Assembly: GCA_020829485.1 (NCBI GenBank)
Contig: JAIVFU010000142.1
Span: 1 to 14,626 of the forward strand
Direction of reading: 5' to 3'
Length of the DNA: 14,626 nucleotides
Source of the DNA: Nostoc sp. CHAB 5834
GTDB lineage: Bacteria; Cyanobacteriota; Cyanobacteriia; Cyanobacteriales; Nostocaceae
Under the pieces are notes generated by a model. It had not been told where the DNA came from, searched no databases, and saw only the letters and a program-made list of their open reading frames with translations. Numbering within the stretch: the stretch's first letter is position 1; each line of letters begins with the position of its first letter. Positions 8,275 to 14,440 of the stretch are shown piece after piece. The translations under genes were made by a program, and so were the position numbers.

Positions 8275-8886
8275 CTATTCAGGCGCCTTGCTGGCATTCC
8301 GTAGTTGCTGTATTTGAGTCGCGACTTCATAAAGCGCTGTTATCAAGGGCTCTCGCTGGGTGTCTTTGTGGTGCTGTAACGCGCAAGACAGCGAGAAAAC
8401 TTGCTCAAGCAACGGAGAAGGCACTACCCGGGCAGAGTACTGTTTCCAATTTCTGTCGCCAACTGCGGAGGCCAATGCATCCAATACTTGGCTGTGCGAT
8501 ACCTGGACTCCGCGGTTCTCTAGAGATTTTGTTACGGCAGCGCCCACAGCCTTCAACGATGCGAGGTCTTCGGCAGTGGGCTGGTTAAGCCCTTCCTGGC
8601 GATAGACGGGCATACTCAACCGTTCTGACATCTCGTTGAAGGTAGCCAATCCAATCTCGCGCACGTTGTTGATACTGAGGCTCAGCTCCCCACCACAAAC
8701 GACAACGGTTCCGTATTCGGATACTTCGGCATCTTCTGGCTCCGAATACATCATTGTCATGATGGAATTCGCCACTTCAAATGCTTTTGATTCAGATTGT
8801 GCAACGATGAGCCGATGGGCAAAGTGAGTGAAGTCACCTTGGTTCACGGAGATGGTTGCGCAATAAGTTTTCACGGAATGGGACAT
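8275..8886 (-). CDS. hypothetical protein, 203 aa, with a glyoxalase-related HSQ motif region
   Basis: ATG at 8886-8884 has a good ribosome site AGGAG (plus-strand CTCCT 8893-8897), and the stop is TAG (8277-8275). The N-terminal half (about residues 5-85) looks alpha/beta, with strands such as YCATISVNQ and GTVVVCGGELSLSI. Residues 128-151 (VQVSHSQVLDALASAVG..NWKQYSA) resemble the short 'HSQALE.lA...G.r.W..lsA' motif found in many plasmid- and mobile-element-borne proteins annotated as glyoxalase-related. I use that as a similarity only; no enzyme activity is implied. The C-terminal part (155-198) is helical. There is no signal peptide. The gene has a structured leader upstream (8903-8954) and is divergent from nrdA across 549 bases. 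The role is unknown. Confidence 0.8.
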   Translation of the reverse strand: MSHSVKTYCATISVNQGDFTHFAHRLIVAQSESKAFEVANSIMTMMYSEPEDAEVSEYGTVVVCGGELSLSINNVREIGLATFNEMSERLSMPVYRQEGLNQPTAEDLASLKAVGAAVTKSLENRGVQVSHSQVLDALASAVGDRNWKQYSARVVPSPLLEQVFSLSCALQHHKDTQREPLITALYEVATQIQQLRNASKAPE

Positions 8887-8902
8887 TTAAACTCCTATTT
8901 GT

Positions 8903-8954
8903 GCAGAACGCACGTATGGTTTCTTGGTGCATGGCTTACAAGAAGGCGTTCTGC
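8903..8954 (-). promoter_or_regulatory. nested inverted repeats in the leader of the 8275-8886 gene
   Basis: GCAGAACGC (8903-8911) and GCGTTCTGC (8946-8954) are perfect 9 bp complements. Inside them TTCTTG (8921-8926) pairs with CAAGAA (8939-8944). A further small hairpin TTCTG/CAGAA (8949-8953 / 8958-8962) overlaps the upstream arm and would compete with it. The structure ends 5 bases before the ribosome site of the minus-strand gene, so it could be a leader hairpin affecting translation or an operator. No ligand or protein is suggested by the sequence. Confidence 0.5.
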
Positions 8955-9115
8955 GAACAGAAGGGCCTATTTGAGGGATTGCGAAGGCAATAACAACTTT
9001 TACATGCCTTGGGGGCCCATGCGTACGGCGTGTCGACCTTAACCACGTATAGGAAATTCGGAGAGTACTGCCTTTTGGCTAGCTCGAAACGGCTGAAGGC
9101 CCCTCGATTTTTAGT
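8955..9115. other. intergenic stretch with no gene seen
   Basis: This is the left part of the 549-base gap between the minus-strand gene and nrdA. Open frames here are short and overlap no convincing ribosome site. It may contain the minus-strand promoter (the only candidate is a weak TATACG on the minus strand near 9047-9052). Apart from the end of the small hairpin 8949-8962, nothing else is supportable. Confidence 0.5.
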
Positions 9116-9188
9116 CTTTGTGCGAATTTGAGAAACAAAGTTTTTGCTGGAATACAGCAAATTGCTGGACCGGGATTTGACGCAAATC
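9116..9188. promoter_or_regulatory. three consecutive dyads upstream of and over the nrdA promoter (candidate operators)
   Basis: Perfect inverted repeats follow each other: CTTTGT (9116-9121) / ACAAAG (9135-9140); TTTGCTG (9143-9149) / CAGCAAA (9155-9161); and GATTTG (9174-9179) / CAAATC (9183-9188). The last one covers the -35 hexamer at 9177-9182. A repeat TTGCTGGA (9144-9151 and 9162-9169) adds a direct copy of half of the second dyad. The position suits repressor or activator binding. None matches the NrdR box consensus as I know it. Confidence 0.5.
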
Positions 9189-9206
9189 CTGTCTTTTTTC
9201 TATACA
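9177..9206 (+). promoter_or_regulatory. sigma70-type promoter of nrdA
   Basis: TTGACG (9177-9182) and TATACA (9201-9206) are separated by 18 bases. Both are close to consensus. Transcription would start near 9213, leaving a leader of about 223 bases before the nrdA ATG. Confidence 0.65.
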
Positions 9207-9212
9207 GATAGT

Positions 9213-9435
9213 AGGCGCCCCTCCCGTAATTTCATGGAATGGCAGGGCGTCTTTTCACAGGGTGGGAGGGTGCGCGTTTTTGCACATTTTAGGTTGATGA
9301 CTGCCGCAGTCGATTACTTTTTACCCTTTACACCGCACAAACCGGTGAGGCGTTTGCCTATACCTAGCAGGACATAGGCAAACCTCCTCTTGAGGACCCT
9401 TGCCAACATTTTTTACCTTTCAAAGAGAAAACACT
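9213..9435 (+). promoter_or_regulatory. long structured 5' leader of nrdA, candidate cis-regulatory RNA
   Basis: Five hairpins follow in series. H1: 9215-9225 with 9264-9275, 11 bp with one bulged T at 9271, very GC-rich and starting about two bases from the predicted transcript end. H2: GACTG 9299-9303 / CAGTC 9307-9311. H3: CACCG 9331-9335 / CGGTG 9343-9347. H4: GTTTGCCTAT 9352-9361 / ATAGGCAAAC 9374-9383. H5: TCCT 9385-9388 / AGGA 9393-9396. The H3 loop contains CAAAC (9338-9342), which can also pair with GTTTG at 9352-9356, the 5' arm of H4. GTGC 9270-9273 can pair with GCAC 9282-9285 at the expense of H1. Alternative folds of this kind are typical of switches. I do not recognise a known riboswitch core (no cobalamin-type conserved boxes). 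The ribosome site of nrdA (AAAGAGA, 9422-9428) lies after H5. Confidence 0.5.
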
Positions 9436-12246
9436 ATGGATATTCAGAACATCTATGCAGGTTACGGCGTTATCAAGCGTGACGGAGCCTTGGTTGAATT
9501 CAACCCCGAGAAGATTCGTGTGGCGGTCCAAAAGACCTACCTTGACGTGTTCAAGGGCCAGGGCGGCGAAAAGATGAAGGCGGTTTCCACCGCAGTGACG
9601 GAACGTGTGCTGACCGCGCTGATGCGCGACAAGCAGCGCACCCACTTCCCGATTGAAGACATCCAAGACCAGGTCGAACTGGAGCTGATGCGTATGGGCG
9701 AACTGGAACTCGCGAAGGGTTTCATCCTGTACCGCGAAAAGCAAGCGGCTCGCCGTACGGCCGACGTTGTCATCGAAGCCCCTAAGCCGGGCATCAAGGT
9801 GGTGATTGCCGGCGTCGAGCAGGCTTTTGACAAGGAAGCATTGGCTGCAACCCTCCGTGCTGAATGCGCGGGACTGGACGTTGACGTCATGCTCATCGTG
9901 AACCGTGCCGAAAAGGAACTCTTCGACGGTGCCACTGACGTGGACATCGAAAAAGCCGTTCGCATGGCTGCGCGTACTCTCATCGAGCGTGACCCGGTCT
10001 TTGACCGCGTGACCGCGCGATTGGACCTGCGTCGCATCTACGACGAAGTTCTGGGCACCGTTGTATCAGTGCAAGAGCGCCCTGAGGCGGTACGCCAAGC
10101 GTTCCCCGGTTGGGTTGCGAAGGGCGTGGAGTACGGTATCTTGTCTGACAAGCTGCTTGCGTACAACCTTCCCAAACTGGCCGCGTCGCTGAACTTCGAG
10201 CGAGACGGACTGTTTAACTCGTTGGGTGTGCAAACGCTGTACGACCGCTACCTGGTTCATGTCGAAGAACGTCGTATCGAAGTGACTCAAACCTTCTTCA
10301 TGCGGGTGGCGATGGGCCTTGCGCTCAACGAAATTGACCGTGAAGACCGGGCCATCGAGTTCTACAACGTGCTGTCCGAAATGGACTTCATGAATTCGAC
10401 TCCGACGCTGTTCAATAGCGGCCTCGTGCGCTCTCAGCTGGCCTCGTGCTTTCTGACGACGTTCGAAGACGACCTCCAGTCCATCTACACCGACGGCGTG
10501 ACTCAAAATGCGCTGCTGCAAAAATTTGCTGGTGGTCTGGGCAACGATTGGACAAACGTTCGTTCTCTGGGTGCTCGCATCAAGGGTACCAACGGCAAGT
10601 CTGAAGGGGTCATCCCGTTCATGAAGGTCGCCAATGACACCGCAGTCGCGGTGAACCAAGGCGGCAAGCGTAAGGGTGCCGTGTGCGCCTATCTGGAGAC
10701 CTGGCACTTGGACATGGAAGCGTTCCTGGAGCTGCGCAAGAACACCGGTGACGACCGTCGTCGTACCCATGACATGAACACGGCCAACTGGATTCCAGAC
10801 CTGTTCATGAAGCGTGTGATGAGCGGCGGCACTTGGACACTGTTCTCTCCGAACGATGTTCCTGAGCTGCACGACCTGTACGGTAAGGCGTTCGAAACCA
10901 AGTACGAGCAGTACGAGGAAATGACGAAGCGTGGCGAACTCAAGCTCTTCAAGACCGTTGAGGCCAAGGACCTCTGGCGCAAGATGCTGACCATGCTGTT
11001 TGAGACGGGCCACCCTTGGATTACGTTCAAGGACCCTTGCAACATCCGTTCTCCTCAGCAGCATGCAGGTGTTGTGCACTCGTCAAACCTGTGCACCGAA
11101 ATCACGCTCAATACGAGCAAGGATGAAACAGCAGTCTGCAATATCGGCTCTGTGAATCTGGTGAACCACCTGAAGGACGGTCGTATCGACCTGGACAAGC
11201 TGCGTCGCACTGTGCGTGTGGCCATGCGTATGCTGGACAATGTCATTGACCTGAACTACTACACGGTGGAGAAGGCACGTCGCGCAAATCTGCGCCATCG
11301 CCCAGTGGGGCTTGGCATGATGGGCTTCCATGACTTGCTGCAAGAGATGCGTATTCCGTATGCATCCGAGGCAGCGATGGAGCTGGCTGACGAGACGACT
11401 GAGGCAATGTGCTACTTCGCTTACGAGGCTTCTTCGGACCTCGCTGCGGAACGCGGTACCTATCAGTCGTACCCGGGTTCTCTGTGGTCCAAGGGCATCT
11501 TGCCTCAGGACACCATGGAGATGCTGGAACGCGAACGTGGCGGCTATCTGGAAGTGAACATGTCGACGAAGTTCGGTTTCGAACGCTGGGATGAACTGCG
11601 GTCAAAAATTCGAGCTCAGGGCATGCGCAACTCCAACTGCGTGGCGATTGCACCTACAGCGACGATTGGCAACATCGTGGGCGTCTCCGCCTCGAACGAC
11701 CCAATTTTCGCGAACCTGTCGGTGAAATCGAACATGTCTGGCGAATTCACGGTGCTCAATGTTCGACTGGTCGAAGACCTGAAGGCACGAAATCTGTGGG
11801 ACCCAGCCATGCTGGCGGACATCAAGTATTTCAACGGCAGCTTGCTGAAGATTGAACGAATCCCGCAAGACCTGCAGGTGCTGTATGCAACAGCTTTTGA
11901 AATCTTGCCCGAATTCCTCATCGAAGCGGCATCCCGCCGTCAGAAGTGGATTGACCAGGCGCAAAGCTTGAACCTGTACTTGGCAAACGCCTCAGGCCGC
12001 GCGCTGGATTCAATGTACAAGTTGGCATGGGTTCGTGGGCTCAAGACGACCTACTACCTGCGCACGACGTCTGCAACCTCGGTAGAGAAATCAACGGGCC
12101 GAGTAGGAGAGCTCAACGCAGTGGCTAAGGCTCCTGCAGCGACTCAAATTCAGGCAGCTGCCTATGTGATGCCCGAGCCGGAAGGCAAGGTTTGCATGAT
12201 GCGCCCAGGCGACGACGGTTTTGCTGAATGCGAAGCCTGCCAGTAA
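9436..12246 (+). CDS. nrdA: class Ia ribonucleoside-diphosphate reductase, alpha subunit NrdA
   Basis: Reduces ribonucleoside diphosphates to deoxy forms in the cytoplasm, with NrdB supplying the radical. The chosen ATG gives 936 aa; an upstream TTG at 9400 would add 12 residues but has no better ribosome site. An ATP-cone (about residues 9-100) is followed by a second, cone-like region (about 115-205), as in the long Pseudomonas-type NrdA. Key residues are present: Cys338 (SQLASC), Asn551, Cys553 and Glu555 in NLCTEI, Cys568 (AVCNIG), the tyrosine pair Tyr873-Tyr874 (TTYYLRT) for radical transfer, and the C-terminal thiol pair Cys932/Cys935 (ECEACQ). Arg is mostly CGT/CGC, suggesting strong expression. 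The ORF is intact. A hairpin terminator separates it from nrdB 77 bases downstream. Confidence 0.97.
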   Translation: MDIQNIYAGYGVIKRDGALVEFNPEKIRVAVQKTYLDVFKGQGGEKMKAVSTAVTERVLTALMRDKQRTHFPIEDIQDQVELELMRMGELELAKGFILYREKQAARRTADVVIEAPKPGIKVVIAGVEQAFDKEALAATLRAECAGLDVDVMLIVNRAEKELFDGATDVDIEKAVRMAARTLIERDPVFDRVTARLDLRRIYDEVLGTVVSVQERPEAVRQAFPGWVAKGVEYGILSDKLLAYNLPKLAASLNFERDGLFNSLGVQTLYDRYLVHVEERRIEVTQTFFMRVAMGLALNEIDREDRAIEFYNVLSEMDFMNSTPTLFNSGLVRSQLASCFLTTFEDDLQSIYTDGVTQNALLQKFAGGLGNDWTNVRSLGARIKGTNGKSEGVIPFMKVANDTAVAVNQGGKRKGAVCAYLETWHLDMEAFLELRKNTGDDRRRTHDMNTANWIPDLFMKRVMSGGTWTLFSPNDVPELHDLYGKAFETKYEQYEEMTKRGELKLFKTVEAKDLWRKMLTMLFETGHPWITFKDPCNIRSPQQHAGVVHSSNLCTEITLNTSKDETAVCNIGSVNLVNHLKDGRIDLDKLRRTVRVAMRMLDNVIDLNYYTVEKARRANLRHRPVGLGMMGFHDLLQEMRIPYASEAAMELADETTEAMCYFAYEASSDLAAERGTYQSYPGSLWSKGILPQDTMEMLERERGGYLEVNMSTKFGFERWDELRSKIRAQGMRNSNCVAIAPTATIGNIVGVSASNDPIFANLSVKSNMSGEFTVLNVRLVEDLKARNLWDPAMLADIKYFNGSLLKIERIPQDLQVLYATAFEILPEFLIEAASRRQKWIDQAQSLNLYLANASGRALDSMYKLAWVRGLKTTYYLRTTSATSVEKSTGRVGELNAVAKAPAATQIQAAAYVMPEPEGKVCMMRPGDDGFAECEACQ

Positions 12247-12264
12247 CAACAAATTAACTCTTTC

Positions 12265-12302
12265 AGGCCCTCTATCTCACAACGAGCAGGGGGCCTTTTT
12301 TC
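12265..12302 (+). terminator. intrinsic terminator / attenuator between nrdA and nrdB
   Basis: AGGCCCTC (12265-12272) pairs with GGGGGCCT (12289-12296), an 8 bp stem with one T-G pair, followed by a run of T to 12301. It ends only about 10 bases before the nrdB ribosome site, so most transcripts may stop after nrdA and read-through would set the nrdB level. It is also possible that nrdB has its own promoter inside nrdA. Confidence 0.75.
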
Positions 12303-12323
12303 TTGAATTTTGGGAGTAAAAAA

Positions 12324-13463
12324 ATGCTTTCTTGGGATGAAGTTGACCAACCCGCCGTAGTAACCGCAGCACCCGTTGCAGCGCCTAGTCCTGCGCCGAC
12401 AGTGACGGCTAGTACGCCCGCACCTGCAGCGAGCGCACCGCAGAACAAGCGAGTGAACGCGGCCGACAAACGCATCATCAACGGTCAGACCGACGTGAAT
12501 CAGCTGGTGCCTTTTAAGTACAAGTGGGCATGGGACAAATACCTCTCCACTTGCGCCAATCACTGGATGCCACAAGAAGTTAACATGAGTCGCGACATCG
12601 CGCTTTGGAAGGACCCTAATGGGCTGACTGAAGACGAGCGCCGCATCATCAAGCGTAATCTTGGGTTTTTTGTGACGGCCGATTCTTTGGCTGCGAACAA
12701 CATCGTGTTGGGCACCTACCGCCACATCACAGCCCCGGAGTGCCGTCAGTTTTTGCTGCGCCAAGCCTTCGAGGAAGCGATTCACTCGCACGCTTACCAG
12801 TACATCGTGGAGTCCCTGGGTCTCGATGAAAGCGAAATCTTCAACGCCTACAACGAGGTGAAGTCGATTCGTGACAAGGATGAGTTTCTCATTCCCTTCA
12901 TCAACACCATCATGGACCCTGAGTTTAAGACAGGCACTCCGTACAACGACCAGCAGCTTCTCAAGTCGCTCATCGTGTTCGCCTGCTTGATGGAAGGTTT
13001 GTTCTTCTACGTGGGCTTTACGCAGATTCTGGCCATGGGACGTCAAAACAAGATGACGGGCGCTGCTGAGCAGTACCAATACATCCTGCGCGATGAGTCC
13101 ATGCACTGTAACTTCGGCATTGACCTTATCAACGCTTTGAAGATGGAGAACCCTCATCTGTGGACTGAAGAGTTCAAGGCTGAAATCAAGGCGCTGTTCT
13201 TGCAGGCTGTGGATTTGGAGTATCGCTATGCCGAGGACACCATGCCTCGCGGTGTGCTGGGCCTCAATGCCAGCATGTTCAAGGGCTATCTGCGATTCAT
13301 CGCGAACCGTCGCGCAATGCAGATTGGACTGGAGCAGCTGTTCCCGGGTGAGGAGAATCCTTTCCCCTGGATGAGCGAGATGATTGACCTCAAAAAGGAG
13401 CGCAATTTCTTTGAAACGCGCGTCATCGAGTACCAGTCAGGCGGTGCACTCGCTTGGGACTGA
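12324..13463 (+). CDS. nrdB: class Ia ribonucleotide reductase, beta subunit NrdB
   Basis: Holds the diiron centre and tyrosyl radical used by NrdA. ATG 12324 follows a GGGAG ribosome site (12312-12316) and gives 379 aa; an upstream TTG (12303) would add 7 residues and starts inside the terminator T-run. Diiron ligands by alignment to the E. coli protein: Asp91 (SRDIALW), Glu151 and His154 (FEEAIH), Glu224 (LMEGLFF), Glu258 and His261 (RDESMH). The radical tyrosine is Tyr158, four residues after His154 as in E. coli. The C-terminal tail (QSGGALAWD) should dock on NrdA. Residues about 10-42 are a proline/alanine-rich, probably disordered segment; there is no ATP-cone. The fit to the Pseudomonas/Burkholderia form is close. 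It pairs with nrdA directly upstream. Confidence 0.97.
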   Translation: MLSWDEVDQPAVVTAAPVAAPSPAPTVTASTPAPAASAPQNKRVNAADKRIINGQTDVNQLVPFKYKWAWDKYLSTCANHWMPQEVNMSRDIALWKDPNGLTEDERRIIKRNLGFFVTADSLAANNIVLGTYRHITAPECRQFLLRQAFEEAIHSHAYQYIVESLGLDESEIFNAYNEVKSIRDKDEFLIPFINTIMDPEFKTGTPYNDQQLLKSLIVFACLMEGLFFYVGFTQILAMGRQNKMTGAAEQYQYILRDESMHCNFGIDLINALKMENPHLWTEEFKAEIKALFLQAVDLEYRYAEDTMPRGVLGLNASMFKGYLRFIANRRAMQIGLEQLFPGEENPFPWMSEMIDLKKERNFFETRVIEYQSGGALAWD

Positions 13464-13480
13464 CCTCCCTAGGTTGTAAG

Positions 13481-13497
13481 CGCTGACCAGGTCAGCG
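13481..13497 (+). terminator. first hairpin after nrdB
   Basis: CGCTGAC (13481-13487) pairs with GTCAGCG (13491-13497) around loop CAG, followed only by GTTTCTC. The T-run is weak, so it may protect the mRNA end rather than terminate by itself. A better terminator follows at 13512. Confidence 0.45.
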
Positions 13498-13511
13498 GTT
13501 TCTCATCATTC

Positions 13512-13550
13512 ACTGGCATGGAGTCTTTCGATTCTGTGCCAGTTTTCTTT
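13512..13550 (+). terminator. main intrinsic terminator of nrdB
   Basis: Arms 13512-13525 (ACTGGCATGGAGTC) and 13530-13543 (GATTCTGTGCCAGT) pair over 14 positions including wobble pairs, with loop TTTC, followed by TTTCTTT. It closes the nrdAB unit and insulates the next gene. Confidence 0.85.
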
Positions 13551-13609
13551 CGAGAGCCCAAATCGCTATACCGGAGAGAACAACCATACAGCGTACAAAT
13601 AGGACCCCA

Positions 13610-14017
13610 ATGACACACGCAAAGCAGACTCTCATGGACAAAGCGCTTCTGGGCTTGTCCGAAATCGGCGACTTCTTTACAGATGCCCCTGAATGTCAGG
13701 CTTCCGTTGCCGCCGCACAAAATCTGGTCTCTTTGGCCGCTAGCCTTGCCCAGGCGCACTTCATTTCGTCGAAGGAGATTGGTAGCGGAACGCTGCTGGC
13801 CAACGGCAAGATGGTTGCCACGGCCGGACTCACCATCGATGGGTGCGTTCATCCGGACGAGCCTCTCTCAACGTTGACCATGAGTGGACCCTGGACCTTC
13901 AAGGCGCTGACCCGTGACGAATTCGCGGTAACCCTCTTTGAAGGGGAAAGCGTCGAGGACAACCGTTGGGTAATTACCGACACCGTGAACTTCTACAAGA
14001 AGCTCCTGCGCGATTGA
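13610..14017 (+). CDS. hypothetical protein, 135 aa, no recognised family
   Basis: ATG 13610 has AGGA (13601-13604) five bases upstream, and the stop is TGA 14015-14017. Terminators lie on both sides (13512-13550 and 14056-14080), so it is its own unit; a weak TATACC (13567-13572) may be part of its promoter. Residues about 5-55 look helical and alanine-rich (ECQASVAAAQNLVSLAASLAQAHF). Residues about 57-135 look like beta strands with a final helix (VNFYKKLLRD). There is no signal peptide or membrane helix, and I do not recognise a domain. The frame is supported by its RBS, its terminator and ordinary codon use. Confidence 0.75.
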   Translation: MTHAKQTLMDKALLGLSEIGDFFTDAPECQASVAAAQNLVSLAASLAQAHFISSKEIGSGTLLANGKMVATAGLTIDGCVHPDEPLSTLTMSGPWTFKALTRDEFAVTLFEGESVEDNRWVITDTVNFYKKLLRD

Positions 14018-14055
14018 CGCTTTGCCGGTCCGCAACTGCTTTTGACTTCAATTCC

Positions 14056-14080
14056 ACGCCCGATTTATTCGGGCGTTTTT
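14056..14080 (+). terminator. intrinsic terminator of the 13610-14017 gene
   Basis: ACGCCCGA (14056-14063) pairs perfectly with TCGGGCGT (14069-14076), with loop TTTAT, followed by TTTT to 14080. It lies 38 bases past the stop codon. Confidence 0.9.
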
Positions 14081-14126
14081 CATTGGCTCCTCTTGCTCGC
14101 TACACCTGAAAGAACTACTTTTTGGA

Positions 14127-14348
14127 ATGAGCAGGATGGCAAATGAACAATGGCTCGAATCTCTCGACTTGGGGATGATTGAGTCGGTGGAGCGGGCAGA
14201 GGCCGGCTTCTACTTTGAAGAAGGCGGGTGCTGGGCCATGGCTCAAGCTCTTTACATGGAAATGAAGGCACAAGGACTTGAGCCCCGCATCCATGTCCGC
14301 AAGGAGGGTGTTCCGTTACCCATAACCAGACCTCAAAATAAAGCATAA
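14127..14348 (+). CDS. hypothetical protein, 73 aa, probably cut short by the IS insertion
   Basis: Two starts are possible: ATG 14127 (GGA directly before it) or ATG 14136 (MANEQWLESLDLG). Neither has an ideal ribosome site. The sequence ..FYFEEGGCWAMAQALYMEM...GLEPRIHVRKEG looks like the first half of a compact domain with a Cys-Trp in a glycine-rich turn before a helix, followed by a beta strand. A cysteine-peptidase-like fold is one thought, not a claim. The frame then runs into PLPITRPQNKA and stops at TAA 14346-14348, inside an AT-rich repeat (14335-14355) that also occurs next to tnpB. This suggests that the natural C-terminus was lost when the element inserted. Confidence 0.6.
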   Translation: MSRMANEQWLESLDLGMIESVERAEAGFYFEEGGCWAMAQALYMEMKAQGLEPRIHVRKEGVPLPITRPQNKA

Positions 14349-14439
14349 GCTGTCCTTAAATTAGTGCTTTTCGACAAATTGGAATGCTAAAATCAAGCAT
14401 ATCTTGGCCATCCGGTCTAAAATAAAGCATAGCCTGTCC
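14335..14439 (+). repeat. 21-base direct repeat pair at the IS left end
   Basis: Copies at 14335-14355 and 14419-14439 share AAAATAAAGCATA, two differing bases, then CTGTCC: 19 of 21 positions match, 84 bases apart. The second copy ends one base before the tnpB start codon. They may be subterminal recognition sites of the element or the trace of a nested or repeated insertion. Confidence 0.75.
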
Positions 14440-14440
14440 G

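Noticed and set aside
8936..9160. Small minus-strand frame in the nrdA upstream region
   Set aside because: No ribosome site and no protein-like pattern; it overlaps the dyads and leader hairpin, which explain the region better.
9189..9207. LexA-like box CTGT...ACAG at the nrdA promoter
   Set aside because: The half-sites are 11 bases apart rather than the usual 8, and the right half is simply the end of the -10 element.
8887..9435. NrdR boxes upstream of nrdA
   Set aside because: I looked for tandem ACACWATAT-like palindromes and found none; the dyads present have different sequences.
10066..11079. Long minus-strand frame (337 codons) inside nrdA
   Set aside because: It is antisense to a fully conserved nrdA, has no ribosome site and has a composition typical of a shadow frame.
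12162..13157. Long minus-strand frame (331 codons) across nrdA end and nrdB
   Set aside because: It runs antisense over nrdB and through the inter-gene terminator; a shadow of GC-rich coding sequence.
1558..13572. Shared CTATAC motif before several genes (1559, 9200, 13566)
   Set aside because: A six-base word is expected several times in 14.6 kb and it overlaps ordinary -10 elements; not evidence of a special promoter class.
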